A DNA stretch of 64,000 nt from assembly GCF_003194625.1 (NCBI RefSeq), contig NZ_QHKX01000001.1:1116001-1180000 (forward strand), read 5' to 3'. This stretch comes from Nocardioides solisilvae (lineage in GTDB: Bacteria > Actinomycetota > Actinomycetes > Propionibacteriales > Nocardioidaceae). A program made the translations under genes and the position numbers. Shown in pieces: positions 53,316 through 61,926 of the stretch. Position 1 is the stretch's first letter. Each line of letters starts with the position of its first letter. The notes beneath the pieces are model-generated. The model had not been told where the DNA came from. It made no database searches and saw only the letters and a list, made by a program, of their open reading frames with translations.

Positions 53316-53344
53316 GATGCCCCGGACCCCTGGTCCGGGGCATC
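53316..53344 (+). terminator. Terminator after tRNA-Asp
   Basis: GATGCCCCGGACC, loop CCT, GGTCCGGGGCATC: a 13-bp perfect stem 2 bases after the CCA end. Confidence 0.7.
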
Positions 53345-53389
53345 ACACGTTCCCGGCGCCTCTGCGCCCCGCGGGCCGCGCCCGCCCCG

Positions 53390-53395
53390 TAGGCT
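53390..53395 (+). promoter_or_regulatory. Predicted -10 element of the zincin gene
   Basis: TAGGCT, 7 bases before the ATG at 53403; leaderless spacing. Confidence 0.45.
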
Positions 53396-53402
53396 GGGGG
53401 GC

Positions 53403-53750
53403 ATGCAGGTCTCCCGAGACGTGTTCGACTCCCTGGTCGAGCAGGCGCTGGACGAGATCCCAGCCGAGCTGACCGAGCTGATCGACAACGTGGTCGTCCT
53501 GGTGGAGGACGAGCCGCCCGCCGACGACCCCGACCTGCTCGGCTACTACGACGGCGTCGCGCTCACCGAGCGGCCGGCCAACCACGCGGCCGCGCTGCCC
53601 GACCGGATCCTGCTCTTCCGCGGCCCCCTGCTCGACATGTGCGTCGATGCCGACGAGCTGGTCGAGGAGATCCGGATCACCGTGGTCCACGAGGTCGCCC
53701 ACCACTTCGGCATCGACGACGCCCGGCTCCACGAGCTCGGCTACGCCTGA
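53403..53750 (+). CDS. Minimal zincin-type metallopeptidase
   Basis: A 115-residue protein of the small zincin family (PF06262-like). The zinc motif is HEVAHH, with His96, Glu97 and His100, near the C-terminus, preceded by LPDRILLFRGPLLDMC. The length is typical for this family, which lacks other domains. Peptidase activity is predicted, not shown. It stands between the tRNA-Asp terminator and the convergent FluC pair. Confidence 0.88.
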   Translation: MQVSRDVFDSLVEQALDEIPAELTELIDNVVVLVEDEPPADDPDLLGYYDGVALTERPANHAAALPDRILLFRGPLLDMCVDADELVEEIRITVVHEVAHHFGIDDARLHELGYA

Positions 53751-53801
53751 GCCCGGCGGCCGGCCCGCAGCGGCCCGGGCCCCGACGCGGCAGGCGGGGG
53801 C

Positions 53802-54149
53802 TCAACCGAGCAGCAGGTACGCCGCCGCGCAGGTCGCCGTCGCCAGCGCGAGGGTGGTCGCGCCGTACGCCGTGCCGCGTCGCCATCCCAGGTCGTGCAC
53901 CTGGCCGGCCAGCCCCGACAGGGTGGTGAGGCCGCCGGCGAGGCCGACGACGAGGAACGCGGCGGCCCGGTCGGCGCCGCCCGGGTCGTCCAGCAGGGCC
54001 ACGGCCGCGCCGGCGACCCCCGAGCCGACGACGTTGACCATCAGGGTCCCGTGCGGCCAGGACCGGTCGAGGTGGAGCGCGGCGACGAAGCGCAGCCCGG
54101 CGCCGAGCCCGGCGCCCGCGGCCACGAGCAGCGCGACCCAGGCGGTCAC
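53802..54149 (-). CDS. crcB: Fluoride channel subunit FluC/CrcB (second of pair)
   Basis: A 115-residue four-helix membrane protein: LLVAAGAGLGAGLRFVAALH, GTLMVNVVGSGVAGAA with the conserved Asn, and GLAGGLTTLSGLAGQV, a variant of the GGFTTFS motif. It exports fluoride as a dual-topology or paired channel. Its ATG overlaps the stop of the other copy (ATGA), which fits an obligate heterodimer of oppositely inserted subunits. Confidence 0.85.
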   Translation of the reverse strand: MTAWVALLVAAGAGLGAGLRFVAALHLDRSWPHGTLMVNVVGSGVAGAAVALLDDPGGADRAAAFLVVGLAGGLTTLSGLAGQVHDLGWRRGTAYGATTLALATATCAAAYLLLG

Positions 54150-54625
54150 GGGGCCGGCTCCACGGGCAGCAGCCGGCGGGCCAGCGCGACGGCCGCCACG
54201 GCCGCGACCAGGGTGCCGAGGAGCTGGGCGACCGCGACGACGACCCGGTCGTCGCGCAGCGGCCCGACGGTCAGGAGCGCCACCGCCGAGAGCGTGGTGA
54301 AGCCGCCCAGGAGCCCCGGGCCGGCGAGGGCGCCGAGCACCGCCCGGCGGCCGCGCCCGACCCGACCCGACGCCTCGAGCCGGTGGAGCAGGCCGGGCAG
54401 CAGGCCGAGCAGGAACGCCCCTCCGACGTTGACGGCCAGCAGCCCGGGGTCGACGCCGCCGACGGCGACGGGGAGCCGCCCCTCGAGTGCCTCGCCCAGC
54501 GCCCAGCGCAGCAGGCCGCCCAGGGCGCCGCCCACGACGACGACGGCCAGCAGCGTCGTCTCCCGGGCCGGGGCGTCGGCCGACGCGTGCGGGCGCCGGC
54601 CGGTGCGGCGCGCGGTCGGGCGCAC
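54146..54625 (-). CDS. crcB: Fluoride channel subunit FluC/CrcB (first of pair)
   Basis: A 159-residue membrane protein with a charged 20-residue N-terminal extension. Four helices carry GGALGGLLRWALGEALEGR, GLLAVNVGGAFLLGLLPGLL and GPGLLGGFTTLSAVAL, close to the canonical GGFTTFS fluoride-filter motif. It pairs with the downstream copy. GTG start, 4 bases after the stop of the upstream ATPase gene. No fluoride riboswitch is seen upstream, since the upstream gene leaves no room. Confidence 0.87.
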   Translation of the reverse strand: MRPTARRTGRRPHASADAPARETTLLAVVVVGGALGGLLRWALGEALEGRLPVAVGGVDPGLLAVNVGGAFLLGLLPGLLHRLEASGRVGRGRRAVLGALAGPGLLGGFTTLSAVALLTVGPLRDDRVVVAVAQLLGTLVAAVAAVALARRLLPVEPAP

Positions 54626-54629
54626 CGGG

Positions 54630-55574
54630 TCAGGAGACGTGGCTGTTGGCCGCGGGGGCGCTCTGCGGCGTCCACGGGGCCGGGGCGTCGCCCTGCACCT
54701 GCCGCATGAACTGGTCCAGGAGCCACTCCTGCAGCAGCCGCTGCTCGGGGGAGCGGGCCAGCGAGAGCAGCCGCTGTGCCCGGCAGAAGGCGTCGGCCAG
54801 GTCGAACATCTCGAGCATCGTCCCGAAGATGTGGGCCGACTCGGGGGAGGCCTGGAAGGTCAGGTCGGCGCGATGGTCGCCGGAGCGCAAGGTCTGGGCG
54901 ACCCGGTCGAGCATCGCCGGGGGGAACTGCCGCTCGAAGGTGGCGAACATGTGGGAGAGGTCGCGGGCGAGCGGGTAGTCGGCCTCGTGGGCCAGCGCGA
55001 GGAGGCGCAGCTCGCGGCGGAGGTTGTTGTACTGGGTGAGGACGCTGAGGAAGAGCTTGAGGTCGACGTCGATCAGCCGGACCGTCACCGACTCGGGCAG
55101 CGGGCGCCACGGGCTGTCGGCGTCCTCGACCAGGTCGATGACGCCCTCGCGGTAGCCGTCCTCCTGCAGCGCGGTCGCGGGCTCGAACCAGACGACCTTG
55201 CCGTCCCGCTCGATCGAGGCGCCCCACGCGACCGACGACATCGCGACCATCGAGAGCCCGCGGCCGAAGGTGGTGAGGAACTCGTCGAGGTCGTCGACGC
55301 TCTCCTCCAGCGACGGCATCCCCAGGACCGGGGGGCGCCGGGAGCCGTCGAAGACCTCGATCCGGGGGTGCTCCTTGGTGCCCCGCACGCGCACGTTGAT
55401 AGGCGCCTGCCCGTGCAGGATCGCGTTGGTCACCAGCTCGGAGACACCCAGCTCGGCGCACTCGAGCAGGTCGTCGCGACCGAGCTCACGGCACAGCCCG
55501 AGGACCCAGCGCCGGGCGTCCGCGACGGCGCTCGGGGCAGAGTCCAGGGGTAGTGCTGGGCGGTTCAGGGGCAA
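54630..55574 (-). CDS. RsbW-like ATP-binding protein with extra C-terminal domain
   Basis: A 314-residue protein. The first 130 residues are a HATPase_c_2 domain of the anti-sigma/RsbW type: LLECAELGVSELVTNAILHG (N-box), VRGTKEHPRIEVFDGSRRPP (G1 with Asp) and EFLTTFGRGLSMVAMSSVAW (G2-like). The remaining 180 residues are helical (LSVLTQYNNLRRELRLLALA, SHMFATFERQFPPAMLDRVA) and unrecognised. TTG is the only start available before an in-frame stop. It lies just ahead of the FluC pair on the same strand. It may regulate a sigma factor or phosphatase located elsewhere. Confidence 0.75.
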   Translation of the reverse strand: MPLNRPALPLDSAPSAVADARRWVLGLCRELGRDDLLECAELGVSELVTNAILHGQAPINVRVRGTKEHPRIEVFDGSRRPPVLGMPSLEESVDDLDEFLTTFGRGLSMVAMSSVAWGASIERDGKVVWFEPATALQEDGYREGVIDLVEDADSPWRPLPESVTVRLIDVDLKLFLSVLTQYNNLRRELRLLALAHEADYPLARDLSHMFATFERQFPPAMLDRVAQTLRSGDHRADLTFQASPESAHIFGTMLEMFDLADAFCRAQRLLSLARSPEQRLLQEWLLDQFMRQVQGDAPAPWTPQSAPAANSHVS

Positions 55575-55804
55575 GAGGCGGTGTCCTAGGGCGGGATGAC
55601 GGAGCCAGGCATGGCGCGCTTACCCGTTGTGCGCGCCCTGCAAACATCCGGGCTCCGGAGGAGTGACAGGATTCAACATAACGTCTCGTTCCCCCGGACC
55701 GGTGTGAGCAAGCAGACTCGTCCCATGTTTCGTGCGCGTCGTCCCTGGCACCGGAGAATGGGTACGACTCCCGTGTCACCGTCCCGAACGAGGAAGGCCC
55801 CGCC

Positions 55805-57340
55805 GTGCCCAGCCCTGAGAGCGCCCCCCAGTCCGGTCGCGAGACCCACGCGGCCGACGGGCCCGGGGAGAGCGCCGGCCGTCACCGCGTCGTCGTGATC
55901 GGCTCCGGCTTCGGCGGCCTCTTCGGCACCAAGGAGCTGCGCCGCGCCGACGTCGACGTCACCCTGGTCGCCAAGACCACGCACCACCTCTTCCAGCCCC
56001 TGCTCTACCAGGTGGCCACCGGCATCCTCTCCGAGGGCGAGATCGCCCCGCCGACCCGCGAGGTCCTCTCCGGCCAGCGCAACGCGAAGGTGCTCCTCGG
56101 CGAGGTCACCGACATCGACCTCACCGCACGCACCGTCACCTCGCAGGTGCTCGGCCGCCAGACGGTCACGCCGTACGACTCGCTGCTCGTCGCCGCGGGG
56201 GCGGCGCAGTCCTACTTCGGCAACGACCACTTCGCCGAGCACGCCCCCGGCATGAAGAGCATCGACGACGCCCTGGAGCTGCGGGGCCGCATCTTCGGTG
56301 CCTTCGAGCTCGCCGAGCTCGGCGCCAACCGCGGCGAGTCCGTCGACCACCTGCTCAACTTCGTCGTCGTGGGCGCTGGCCCGACCGGTGTCGAGATGGC
56401 CGGCCAGATCGCCGAGCTCGCGCACCGCACGCTGCGCAAGGACTTCCGCGCGATCAACACCCGGCACGCTCGCGTCATCCTGGTCGACGCCGCGCCGCAG
56501 GTGCTGCCGCCCTTCGGCGCCAAGCTGGGCGAGAACACCAAGCGCGAGCTGGAGAAGCTGGGCGTCGAGGTGATGCTCGGCGCGATGGTCACCGACGTGG
56601 ACGAGCGCGGGCTCGTCCTCAAGTACAAGGACGGCCACATCCAGCGCATCGACTCGGTCACCAAGATCTGGGCCGCGGGCGTCCAGGCCTCGCCGCTGGG
56701 CAAGCAGCTCGCGGAGCAGACCGGCGCCGGCCTCGACCGCGCCGGCCGGATCCAGGTCAACCCCGACCTCACGCTCCCCGGCCACCCCGAGGTCTTCGTC
56801 GTGGGCGACATGATCGCGCTCGACAACCTCCCGGGCGTCGCCCAGGTCGCGATCCAGGGCGCCAAGTACGCCGCCAAGGAGATCGACGGCCGGCTGCGCG
56901 GCAAGGCGCCGCAGGGGCCGTTCAAATACTTCGACAAGGGCTCGATGGCGATCATCAGCCGGTTCAACGCCGTCGCCATGATCGGACGGCTGCGGCTCAC
57001 CGGCACGATCGCCTGGCTGATGTGGCTCTTCGTCCACCTGATCTACATCACCGGCTTCAAGAACCGGATCACCGCGCTCCTGCACTGGGCGATCTCGTTC
57101 GTCGGCCGCGGCCGGCAGGAGCGGGTGACCACCGAGCAGCAGATCTTCGCGCGCGCGGCGCTGTCGCGCCTCGAGGGCGGCACGGCCGACCTGGTCTCCG
57201 AGCCGGGCGAGTACGACGCCGGGCTGGCGCAGGCGCAGGATGCGCGGCTCCAAGAGCTGGAGGAGCAGGCCAAGGAGGAGGCGCGGCTCACCGACGACCG
57301 GGAGCGCGGCACCGCCGCGCCCAGCCGGACGAAGGTCTGA
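55805..57340 (+). CDS. ndh: Type II NADH dehydrogenase
   Basis: A 511-residue FAD enzyme that oxidises NADH and passes electrons to menaquinone without pumping protons, at the membrane face. FAD motif: VVVIGSGFGGLFGTKELRRA. NADH motif: VVVGAGPTGVEMAGQIAELA. KIWAAGVQASPLG and VFVVGDMIAL are typical of the NDH-2 second FAD motif. The C-terminal segment has the membrane-associated helix GTIAWLMWLFVHLIYITGFK and a long charged tail. The length is slightly above the usual because of an N-terminal disordered part. The 230-base upstream gap has GAGGAAGG before the GTG and a TAACGT element near 55679. Confidence 0.92.
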   Translation: MPSPESAPQSGRETHAADGPGESAGRHRVVVIGSGFGGLFGTKELRRADVDVTLVAKTTHHLFQPLLYQVATGILSEGEIAPPTREVLSGQRNAKVLLGEVTDIDLTARTVTSQVLGRQTVTPYDSLLVAAGAAQSYFGNDHFAEHAPGMKSIDDALELRGRIFGAFELAELGANRGESVDHLLNFVVVGAGPTGVEMAGQIAELAHRTLRKDFRAINTRHARVILVDAAPQVLPPFGAKLGENTKRELEKLGVEVMLGAMVTDVDERGLVLKYKDGHIQRIDSVTKIWAAGVQASPLGKQLAEQTGAGLDRAGRIQVNPDLTLPGHPEVFVVGDMIALDNLPGVAQVAIQGAKYAAKEIDGRLRGKAPQGPFKYFDKGSMAIISRFNAVAMIGRLRLTGTIAWLMWLFVHLIYITGFKNRITALLHWAISFVGRGRQERVTTEQQIFARAALSRLEGGTADLVSEPGEYDAGLAQAQDARLQELEEQAKEEARLTDDRERGTAAPSRTKV

Positions 57341-57343
57341 GCG

Positions 57344-58009
57344 TCACTCGAAGCGGTCGGGCCGGTCGGTGTTCCGGGCGTCGAACAGGCCGCGGGCCCA
57401 CTTCGGGACGATGAAGATCCCCTCGGCCTCGACGGTCGCTCCGTCGGCGTCGCCGATGGTGCCGCGGGCGACGGTCTTGTAGCCGTCGCGGTCGGCGATC
57501 CAGGCCTCGCAGCGCAGCCGGCCCATCCGGGTCGGGCGGCGGTAGGTGAGGGTCAGGCCACCGGTCATGCCCGGTCGTCCGCCCGCCCCGCACGCCTCGC
57601 CCAGGGCCTGGTCGAGGATCAGGGCGCTGACCCCGCCGTGCACCAGCCCGGGCGGTCCCTCGTAGGCGGCGCCGAGGGTGAAGTCGGAGGTGGCCCGGCC
57701 CTCGGGGTGGCGGTCGAAGGCGAGGGGCGGGGCCACCGGGTTCCGCAGGCCCACGACGGCGTTGCCCCACGGGCGGGTGGTGCCGTCGCTGCTGTAGCGG
57801 ACGCCGTACGAGCCCTCCATCGTGCTGGCGCGCAGCCGCGCGGTCACGGCCTCGATCTCGGCCTGCGCCCGACGCACCTCCTCCTCGTCGACGGTGGTGC
57901 GCAAGGTGGCGTCGACGAGCTCCCGCACGCTCTGGGTGAAGGGGCCGTAGAGGTCCTCCTGCCGCGCGAGCTCGTCGGCGGGGAGGTCCTCGTGCTGGTA
58001 TCCGTGCAT
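57344..58009 (-). CDS. PaaI-type thioesterase
   Basis: A 221-residue hotdog-fold protein. The N-terminal 60 residues are helical; the hotdog core has GAAYEGPPGLVHGGVSALIL with the family His-Gly-Gly motif, then TGGLTLTYRRPTRMGRLRCE and ARGTIGDADGATVEAEGIFI. It probably hydrolyses acyl- or aryl-CoA thioesters. TAGACT (58017-58022, minus strand) lies 7 bases before the ATG. It is convergent with ndh, 3 bases away. Confidence 0.83.
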   Translation of the reverse strand: MHGYQHEDLPADELARQEDLYGPFTQSVRELVDATLRTTVDEEEVRRAQAEIEAVTARLRASTMEGSYGVRYSSDGTTRPWGNAVVGLRNPVAPPLAFDRHPEGRATSDFTLGAAYEGPPGLVHGGVSALILDQALGEACGAGGRPGMTGGLTLTYRRPTRMGRLRCEAWIADRDGYKTVARGTIGDADGATVEAEGIFIVPKWARGLFDARNTDRPDRFE

Positions 58010-58016
58010 GGCCGGG

Positions 58017-58022
58017 AGTCTA
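58017..58022 (-). promoter_or_regulatory. Predicted -10 element of the PaaI-type gene
   Basis: TAGACT on the minus strand, 7 bases before the ATG at 58009; leaderless spacing. Confidence 0.45.
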
Positions 58023-58072
58023 GGGCTCCTCGCATACTCCCGGAATGTGGAACGGCGTCGACGAGGCTCGGC

Positions 58073-59353
58073 TCACACGGGGGAGACCGCGGGGGCCGGC
58101 ACCTTGGGCAGGGCGAGGCCGAAGGTCGTGGTCGGCTCGTCGAGCAGGGTGAGGTGGCCGCCCAGCGAGGCGGCGAGGTCGGAGGCGATGGCCAGGCCGA
58201 GCCCGGTGCCGCCGTCGTCGGCGCCCGTGGTGTGCCCGCGGCGGAAGACGCTGTCGTCGATCCGGCGGGGTCCCTGGTCCCCGACGACCAGCTGGAGGAA
58301 GTCGCCCCGGTCCGCCACGGCCAGGAAGATGCGTCCCTCGCCGTGGCGGCAGGCGTTGTCGATCAGCACGTCGAGCACCTGGATCACCGGCCCCGGCACG
58401 ATCCGGACCGGCATCGGTCCGTGCACCTCGTGGACGAGGGTGTGGCCGTTGGCCTCGACCTGCGGGCGCCACCGGTCGGCCACGTCGCCGAGCAGGACGT
58501 CGAGGTCGACCTCGACGGTGTCGCCGAGTCGCCGACCGCGGGCCAGGTCGAGGATCTCGGTGATCGAGTCGCTCAACCGGTCGAGCTCGGAGAGGTAGCT
58601 GGTGAGCTCCTCGGCCACCTGGGGCGGGGTCTCCGGCCACATCGAGAGGTCCTCCAGCTGGAGCCGGAGCGCCGTGATCGGGGTGCGCAGCTGGTGGGAG
58701 GCGTTGGCAGCGAACTCCCGCTCGCGCTGCACCAGCTCGTCGAGCTGGCTGGAGGCGCGGCGGATCGCCTCGCCGATCGCCTCCGCCTCGGGGATCCGGT
58801 AGTGCGGGAAGTGGACGTCGAAGCGACCGCGGCCCAGGTGCTCCGCCGCGAGCGCGAGCTCGTCGAAGGGGTGGGAGAGTCGGCGCGCCATGAACCAGCC
58901 GGCGGTGCCGGCGACGAGCACGAGGCCGAGCCCGATGAGGACCAGGGGGAGGAGCGCCTCGCCGACCCGTTGGGTGATCAGCTCGTCGGAGCGGGAGAGC
59001 GTGATGGACCCGCCGCCAGGGACGGGGCGGGTCTGGACGATGTCGGACTCACCCCGCGCCGGGCCGGCGACGTGCCGCTCGCCGGAGGGGTCGACGTACT
59101 CGATGGTGACGCCGGGGCGCAGGTGCTGCTCGAAGTACGCCGCCGTGGTCGGCTCGCCGCGCGCGGCCCGCTCCTCGATGACGAGGGCGAAGAGCTCGGC
59201 GGAGCGGCCGAGCTTGGCGGTCTCGTCCTCGGCGACCCGGTCGCCGAGGACGTAGGCGCGGGGGACGCCGTACAGCAAAACGACGGTGACCGCCATCCCG
59301 ATGAAGGCGGCGACGAGCCGTTCACGACGGAGGGCCTGCAGGATGCGCTTCAC
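58073..59353 (-). CDS. Membrane sensor histidine kinase (orphan)
   Basis: A 426-residue kinase with two membrane helices (about 13-31 and 135-155) around a sensor of about 100 residues outside the cell. A HAMP segment follows, then HisKA with His220 in AANASHQLRTPITALRLQLE and the HATPase with DNACRHGEG (N-box), VVGDQGPRRID and GGTGLGLAIASDLA. No response regulator gene is adjacent. It is downstream of the TasA-like gene on the same strand, separated by 143 bases and a hairpin, so it is probably a separate unit. Confidence 0.87.
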   Translation of the reverse strand: MKRILQALRRERLVAAFIGMAVTVVLLYGVPRAYVLGDRVAEDETAKLGRSAELFALVIEERAARGEPTTAAYFEQHLRPGVTIEYVDPSGERHVAGPARGESDIVQTRPVPGGGSITLSRSDELITQRVGEALLPLVLIGLGLVLVAGTAGWFMARRLSHPFDELALAAEHLGRGRFDVHFPHYRIPEAEAIGEAIRRASSQLDELVQREREFAANASHQLRTPITALRLQLEDLSMWPETPPQVAEELTSYLSELDRLSDSITEILDLARGRRLGDTVEVDLDVLLGDVADRWRPQVEANGHTLVHEVHGPMPVRIVPGPVIQVLDVLIDNACRHGEGRIFLAVADRGDFLQLVVGDQGPRRIDDSVFRRGHTTGADDGGTGLGLAIASDLAASLGGHLTLLDEPTTTFGLALPKVPAPAVSPV

Positions 59354-59439
59354 GACGGGCTCCTTCTCGGGTCGGGGTCTGGCGGGCGGGGCGTGCCGGT
59401 CGCTGCCGGCACGGCGGTGGTCTCCCGGGGGTGGGTGGT

Positions 59440-59467
59440 GGCGGGGCGCCCAGGGTGGCGCCCCGCC
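59440..59467 (-). terminator. Terminator after the TasA-like gene
   Basis: GGCGGGGCGCC, loop CAGGGT, GGCGCCCCGCC: an 11-bp perfect stem 30 bases past the stop. Confidence 0.6.
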
Positions 59468-59496
59468 GCATCAACCCGTCGTCCCAGGAGCGTGGC

Positions 59497-60027
59497 TCAC
59501 TGGTTGCTGGTGGTTGCGTCCAGCTGGACGGAGTCCCAGGTGTAGGTCGCGGAGGCGGCCTTGCCCTGCTGGTCGTTGCCGGCCGCGGGGTCCATGGCGA
59601 CCGTGAAGCGGAAGTCGCGGGCGGCGCCGGGCGCGAACTCGCCGAGGGCGTTCTTGGAGCCGTCGACCAGGTCGCCGAAGCTGCCCTTGAAGACCTGCTG
59701 GCTGGTGGTGGTGTCGGTGATCGTCATGGTCATCACGTCCTTGGCGAACGTGGTGGCCGACGAGGACTCCGTGAGGCTGAACTTGGCGGGCAGGGAGCCG
59801 GTGTTGGTCAGCGTGAGGGTGCCGTTGAGCGTGTCGCCCGGCTTCATGTCCGTCAGGTTGAAGATCGCCCGGCCGTCCTTGGAGTTGGCCTGGGTCAGCG
59901 TGCCGGAGGTGACGGCGCTGATGGTGTTGCCGGTGGTCGAGGTGAAGGTGGCGCCCGAGCCCACGGCGATGGCGCCGGCGGCCAGCAGGGTGGCGAGGGG
60001 GACGAGGACCTTCTTGGTGTTCCGCAT
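59497..60027 (-). CDS. TasA/camelysin-like secreted protein
   Basis: A 176-residue exported protein. MRNTKKVLVPLATLLAAGAI, AVGSGATFTSTTGN is the distinctive SipW-type signal region. The mature domain (FNLTDMKPGDTLNGTLTLTN, TGSLPAKFSLTESSSATTFA, ASATYTWDSVQLDATTSNQ) is a beta-sandwich like TasA/CalY fibre or camelysin proteins. In Bacillus such proteins make matrix fibres after processing by SipW. No SipW-like peptidase gene is in this window, so processing and fibre formation are inference. Composition is Thr/Lys-richer than the neighbours. Confidence 0.8.
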   Translation of the reverse strand: MRNTKKVLVPLATLLAAGAIAVGSGATFTSTTGNTISAVTSGTLTQANSKDGRAIFNLTDMKPGDTLNGTLTLTNTGSLPAKFSLTESSSATTFAKDVMTMTITDTTTSQQVFKGSFGDLVDGSKNALGEFAPGAARDFRFTVAMDPAAGNDQQGKAASATYTWDSVQLDATTSNQ

Positions 60028-60054
60028 GATGTTCGGATCCTGGTTTCTGTGGCT

Positions 60055-60072
60055 GTCAGCCTTCTTGCTGAC
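60055..60072. promoter_or_regulatory. Inverted repeat upstream of the TasA-like gene
   Basis: GTCAGC, CTTCTT, GCTGAC, 28 bases before the ATG on the minus strand. It may be in the 5' leader or an operator. The remaining gap up to tRNA-Lys (about 245 bases) shows no convincing gene. Confidence 0.3.
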
Positions 60073-60316
60073 CGACCGGGTTGATGGAAGAAACGCTACG
60101 GAGCCGAGATCCACAGGAGTGCTACGCGGAAACCCCCGGAGGCCCACTCTTCGGAACTGTTCGGCCCCGCGCCGACACGGAGTCCTCCAGCGTCCCCTCT
60201 CCTCGCCGCGGGCGGCGCCGGCTACGCCGTCTTCCGGCTCGCGGGACGCGGCTCGCGCCCCGACAGCACCTTCCACGACTGACGGCGGAGGCGGCGGCGT
60301 ACGACGTCCGCCGCGG

Positions 60317-60389
60317 TAGGCCCCCAGGGGCTCGAACCCTGAACCAACGGATTAAAAGTCCGCTGCTCTGCCAATTGAGCTAGAGGCCC
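60317..60389 (-). tRNA. tRNA-Lys (TTT)
   Basis: The minus strand folds as acceptor GGGCCTC/GGGGCCT (with G-T pairs), D arm GCTC-AATTGGCA-GAGC, anticodon stem GCGGA/TCCGT with loop CTTTTAA (anticodon TTT), and T arm CAGGG-TTCGAGC-CCCTG. The discriminator is A. CCA is not encoded. Confidence 0.93.
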
Positions 60390-60576
60390 GGGACGTGGGG
60401 ACTTCCGTCCGGAGAGCTCTCCGCAGGACCCACGACCGTCACTGATTGTCGCAGAGGAGTGTCGGCGCCGCGCCGGGCGCCTCGACGGGTGCGGCTGTGC
60501 CGTGCACGGTGGGCCCGCGCCGTACAGTCCTGTCACCCGGAGGCTCCGGGGAGATGTCTGCACGGGCGGGGGAGCC

Positions 60577-61902
60577 ATGCGTCGAGGTCTTGCGGTCACA
60601 GTCCTGTCGATGACCCTGGGGTTGGTCGCTTCGCTCCTCGCCCCGGCTGTCGCCCGGCCCGAGCCGTCCCGCGCCCTGGCGAACGCGGACGCCGCGCCGC
60701 GTCCGCCGGTCAGGCGGGTCGAGCGGGAGTACGGCGAGGGTCCGGTCCGCCTGGCTCCGGGACAGTCCGGCGCGATCACCTTCCGGGCGAGCCGCGGCGA
60801 TCGGGTCACCCTGCGGGTGCGGCCGGTCGGCCTCGCCCGCAGCTGCAGGGGCCGGCTGGTGCTGCGCGACCGGCGTGGCTCCCGGGCGCGGCAGATGGAG
60901 AGCGTCTTCCGGGTCCGGGCCGACGGACGGGCGGAGATCCGGTTCGAGAACCGCTGCGGGAGGAGCGCCTCGCTCGCGCAGCTGGTCCAGGTGCGGACCC
61001 TCAAGGTGAGGGTGGACGGCCGCAAGGTGGTGCAGGTCGGCCCCTCGACCAGCCGAGTGCTGAACGTCGCGTGGGTGAAGGTGCCTCGCACCGGCCGGGT
61101 GAAGCTCGTCGGACGGGACAGCAGCGGCAGGCGGGTCGACGCCGACCAGGTGCTGGAGGGGAACCGGCTGCGCTGGCCCTTCCGTGTCCCCAGCGCGTCG
61201 GCCGAGCACGGGCAGCCCCCGAGGTACGACTTCGAGCCCGTCGAGTCCTTCCGGCCGCTGCGCCGCGGCCAGCGGATCGGTGTGGCGTTCGCCGAGGGCG
61301 CGCGAGTGGAGGCGAGCAGCGCCCTGGAGCAGACGATCGAGCTCGACGGCCCTCCGGTGACCCTCGCGTCCGGACAGGGGCGCGAGCACGTTCTCTCCGT
61401 CACGGTCCCGGCAGGGGTTCGCACCTTCCTCGACTGGGGGACCGAGGACTCCTTCGGCTGGGGCACCGCCCACTGGCTGACGCCCGACGGGCGCCAGCCG
61501 ACCGGTGGCGGGGTCCACCGCCTGGTCGTCGCCTCCCCGGACGACGCCGAGTTCTCCGACCTGCGGACCATCCGCATCCGCACGATCCTCCGGGCGCCCG
61601 ACCTGGTCGTCGGCGGTCCACCGGTCCGGTTCGAGTCCGCCGACCCGGGCCAGTGGTTCCGCGCGACCGTGCCCGCGTCGCCCCCGGGGCCGGTCCGGTT
61701 CGAGGCCTCCGACGCCACCGTGTCCGGCGGCTGGGGGGCGCGGATGTACCCGCCCTGCTACCGGGACTGCATCGGAGGAGCGTCCCTCCGCTCCGGCGAG
61801 CCGGTCGAGTCGGGGTGGGTCCCCTACGACGAGCCCCACACGGTGGAGGTGCGGTTCGACAAGGGGTCGAGCGGCGGGGTCACGCTGCGCCTGGTGCGCT
61901 GA
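60577..61902 (+). CDS. Secreted beta-rich protein, unknown
   Basis: A 441-residue exported protein: MRRGLAVTVLSMTLGLVASL LAPAVA is a signal peptide. The mature part is almost all strand: an N-terminal unit with paired Cys (LARSCRGRLVLRD, FENRCGRSASLA), a middle unit with a LDWGTEDSFGWGTAHWLTPD segment, and a C-terminal unit with a Cys pair in MYPPCYRDCIGG. It resembles bacterial pre-peptidase C-like sandwich domains in spacing only; no family is recognised. The ATG is preceded by GGGGGAG. It is convergent with the sulfatase. Confidence 0.68.
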   Translation: MRRGLAVTVLSMTLGLVASLLAPAVARPEPSRALANADAAPRPPVRRVEREYGEGPVRLAPGQSGAITFRASRGDRVTLRVRPVGLARSCRGRLVLRDRRGSRARQMESVFRVRADGRAEIRFENRCGRSASLAQLVQVRTLKVRVDGRKVVQVGPSTSRVLNVAWVKVPRTGRVKLVGRDSSGRRVDADQVLEGNRLRWPFRVPSASAEHGQPPRYDFEPVESFRPLRRGQRIGVAFAEGARVEASSALEQTIELDGPPVTLASGQGREHVLSVTVPAGVRTFLDWGTEDSFGWGTAHWLTPDGRQPTGGGVHRLVVASPDDAEFSDLRTIRIRTILRAPDLVVGGPPVRFESADPGQWFRATVPASPPGPVRFEASDATVSGGWGARMYPPCYRDCIGGASLRSGEPVESGWVPYDEPHTVEVRFDKGSSGGVTLRLVR

Positions 61903-61926
61903 GCCCAGCGCAGGTCCTCCCGGTCC

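Noticed and set aside
54600..55600. Fluoride riboswitch for the FluC pair
   Set aside because: The first crcB follows the ATPase gene by 4 bases, and the region before that gene shows no fluoride aptamer pattern that I can recognise.
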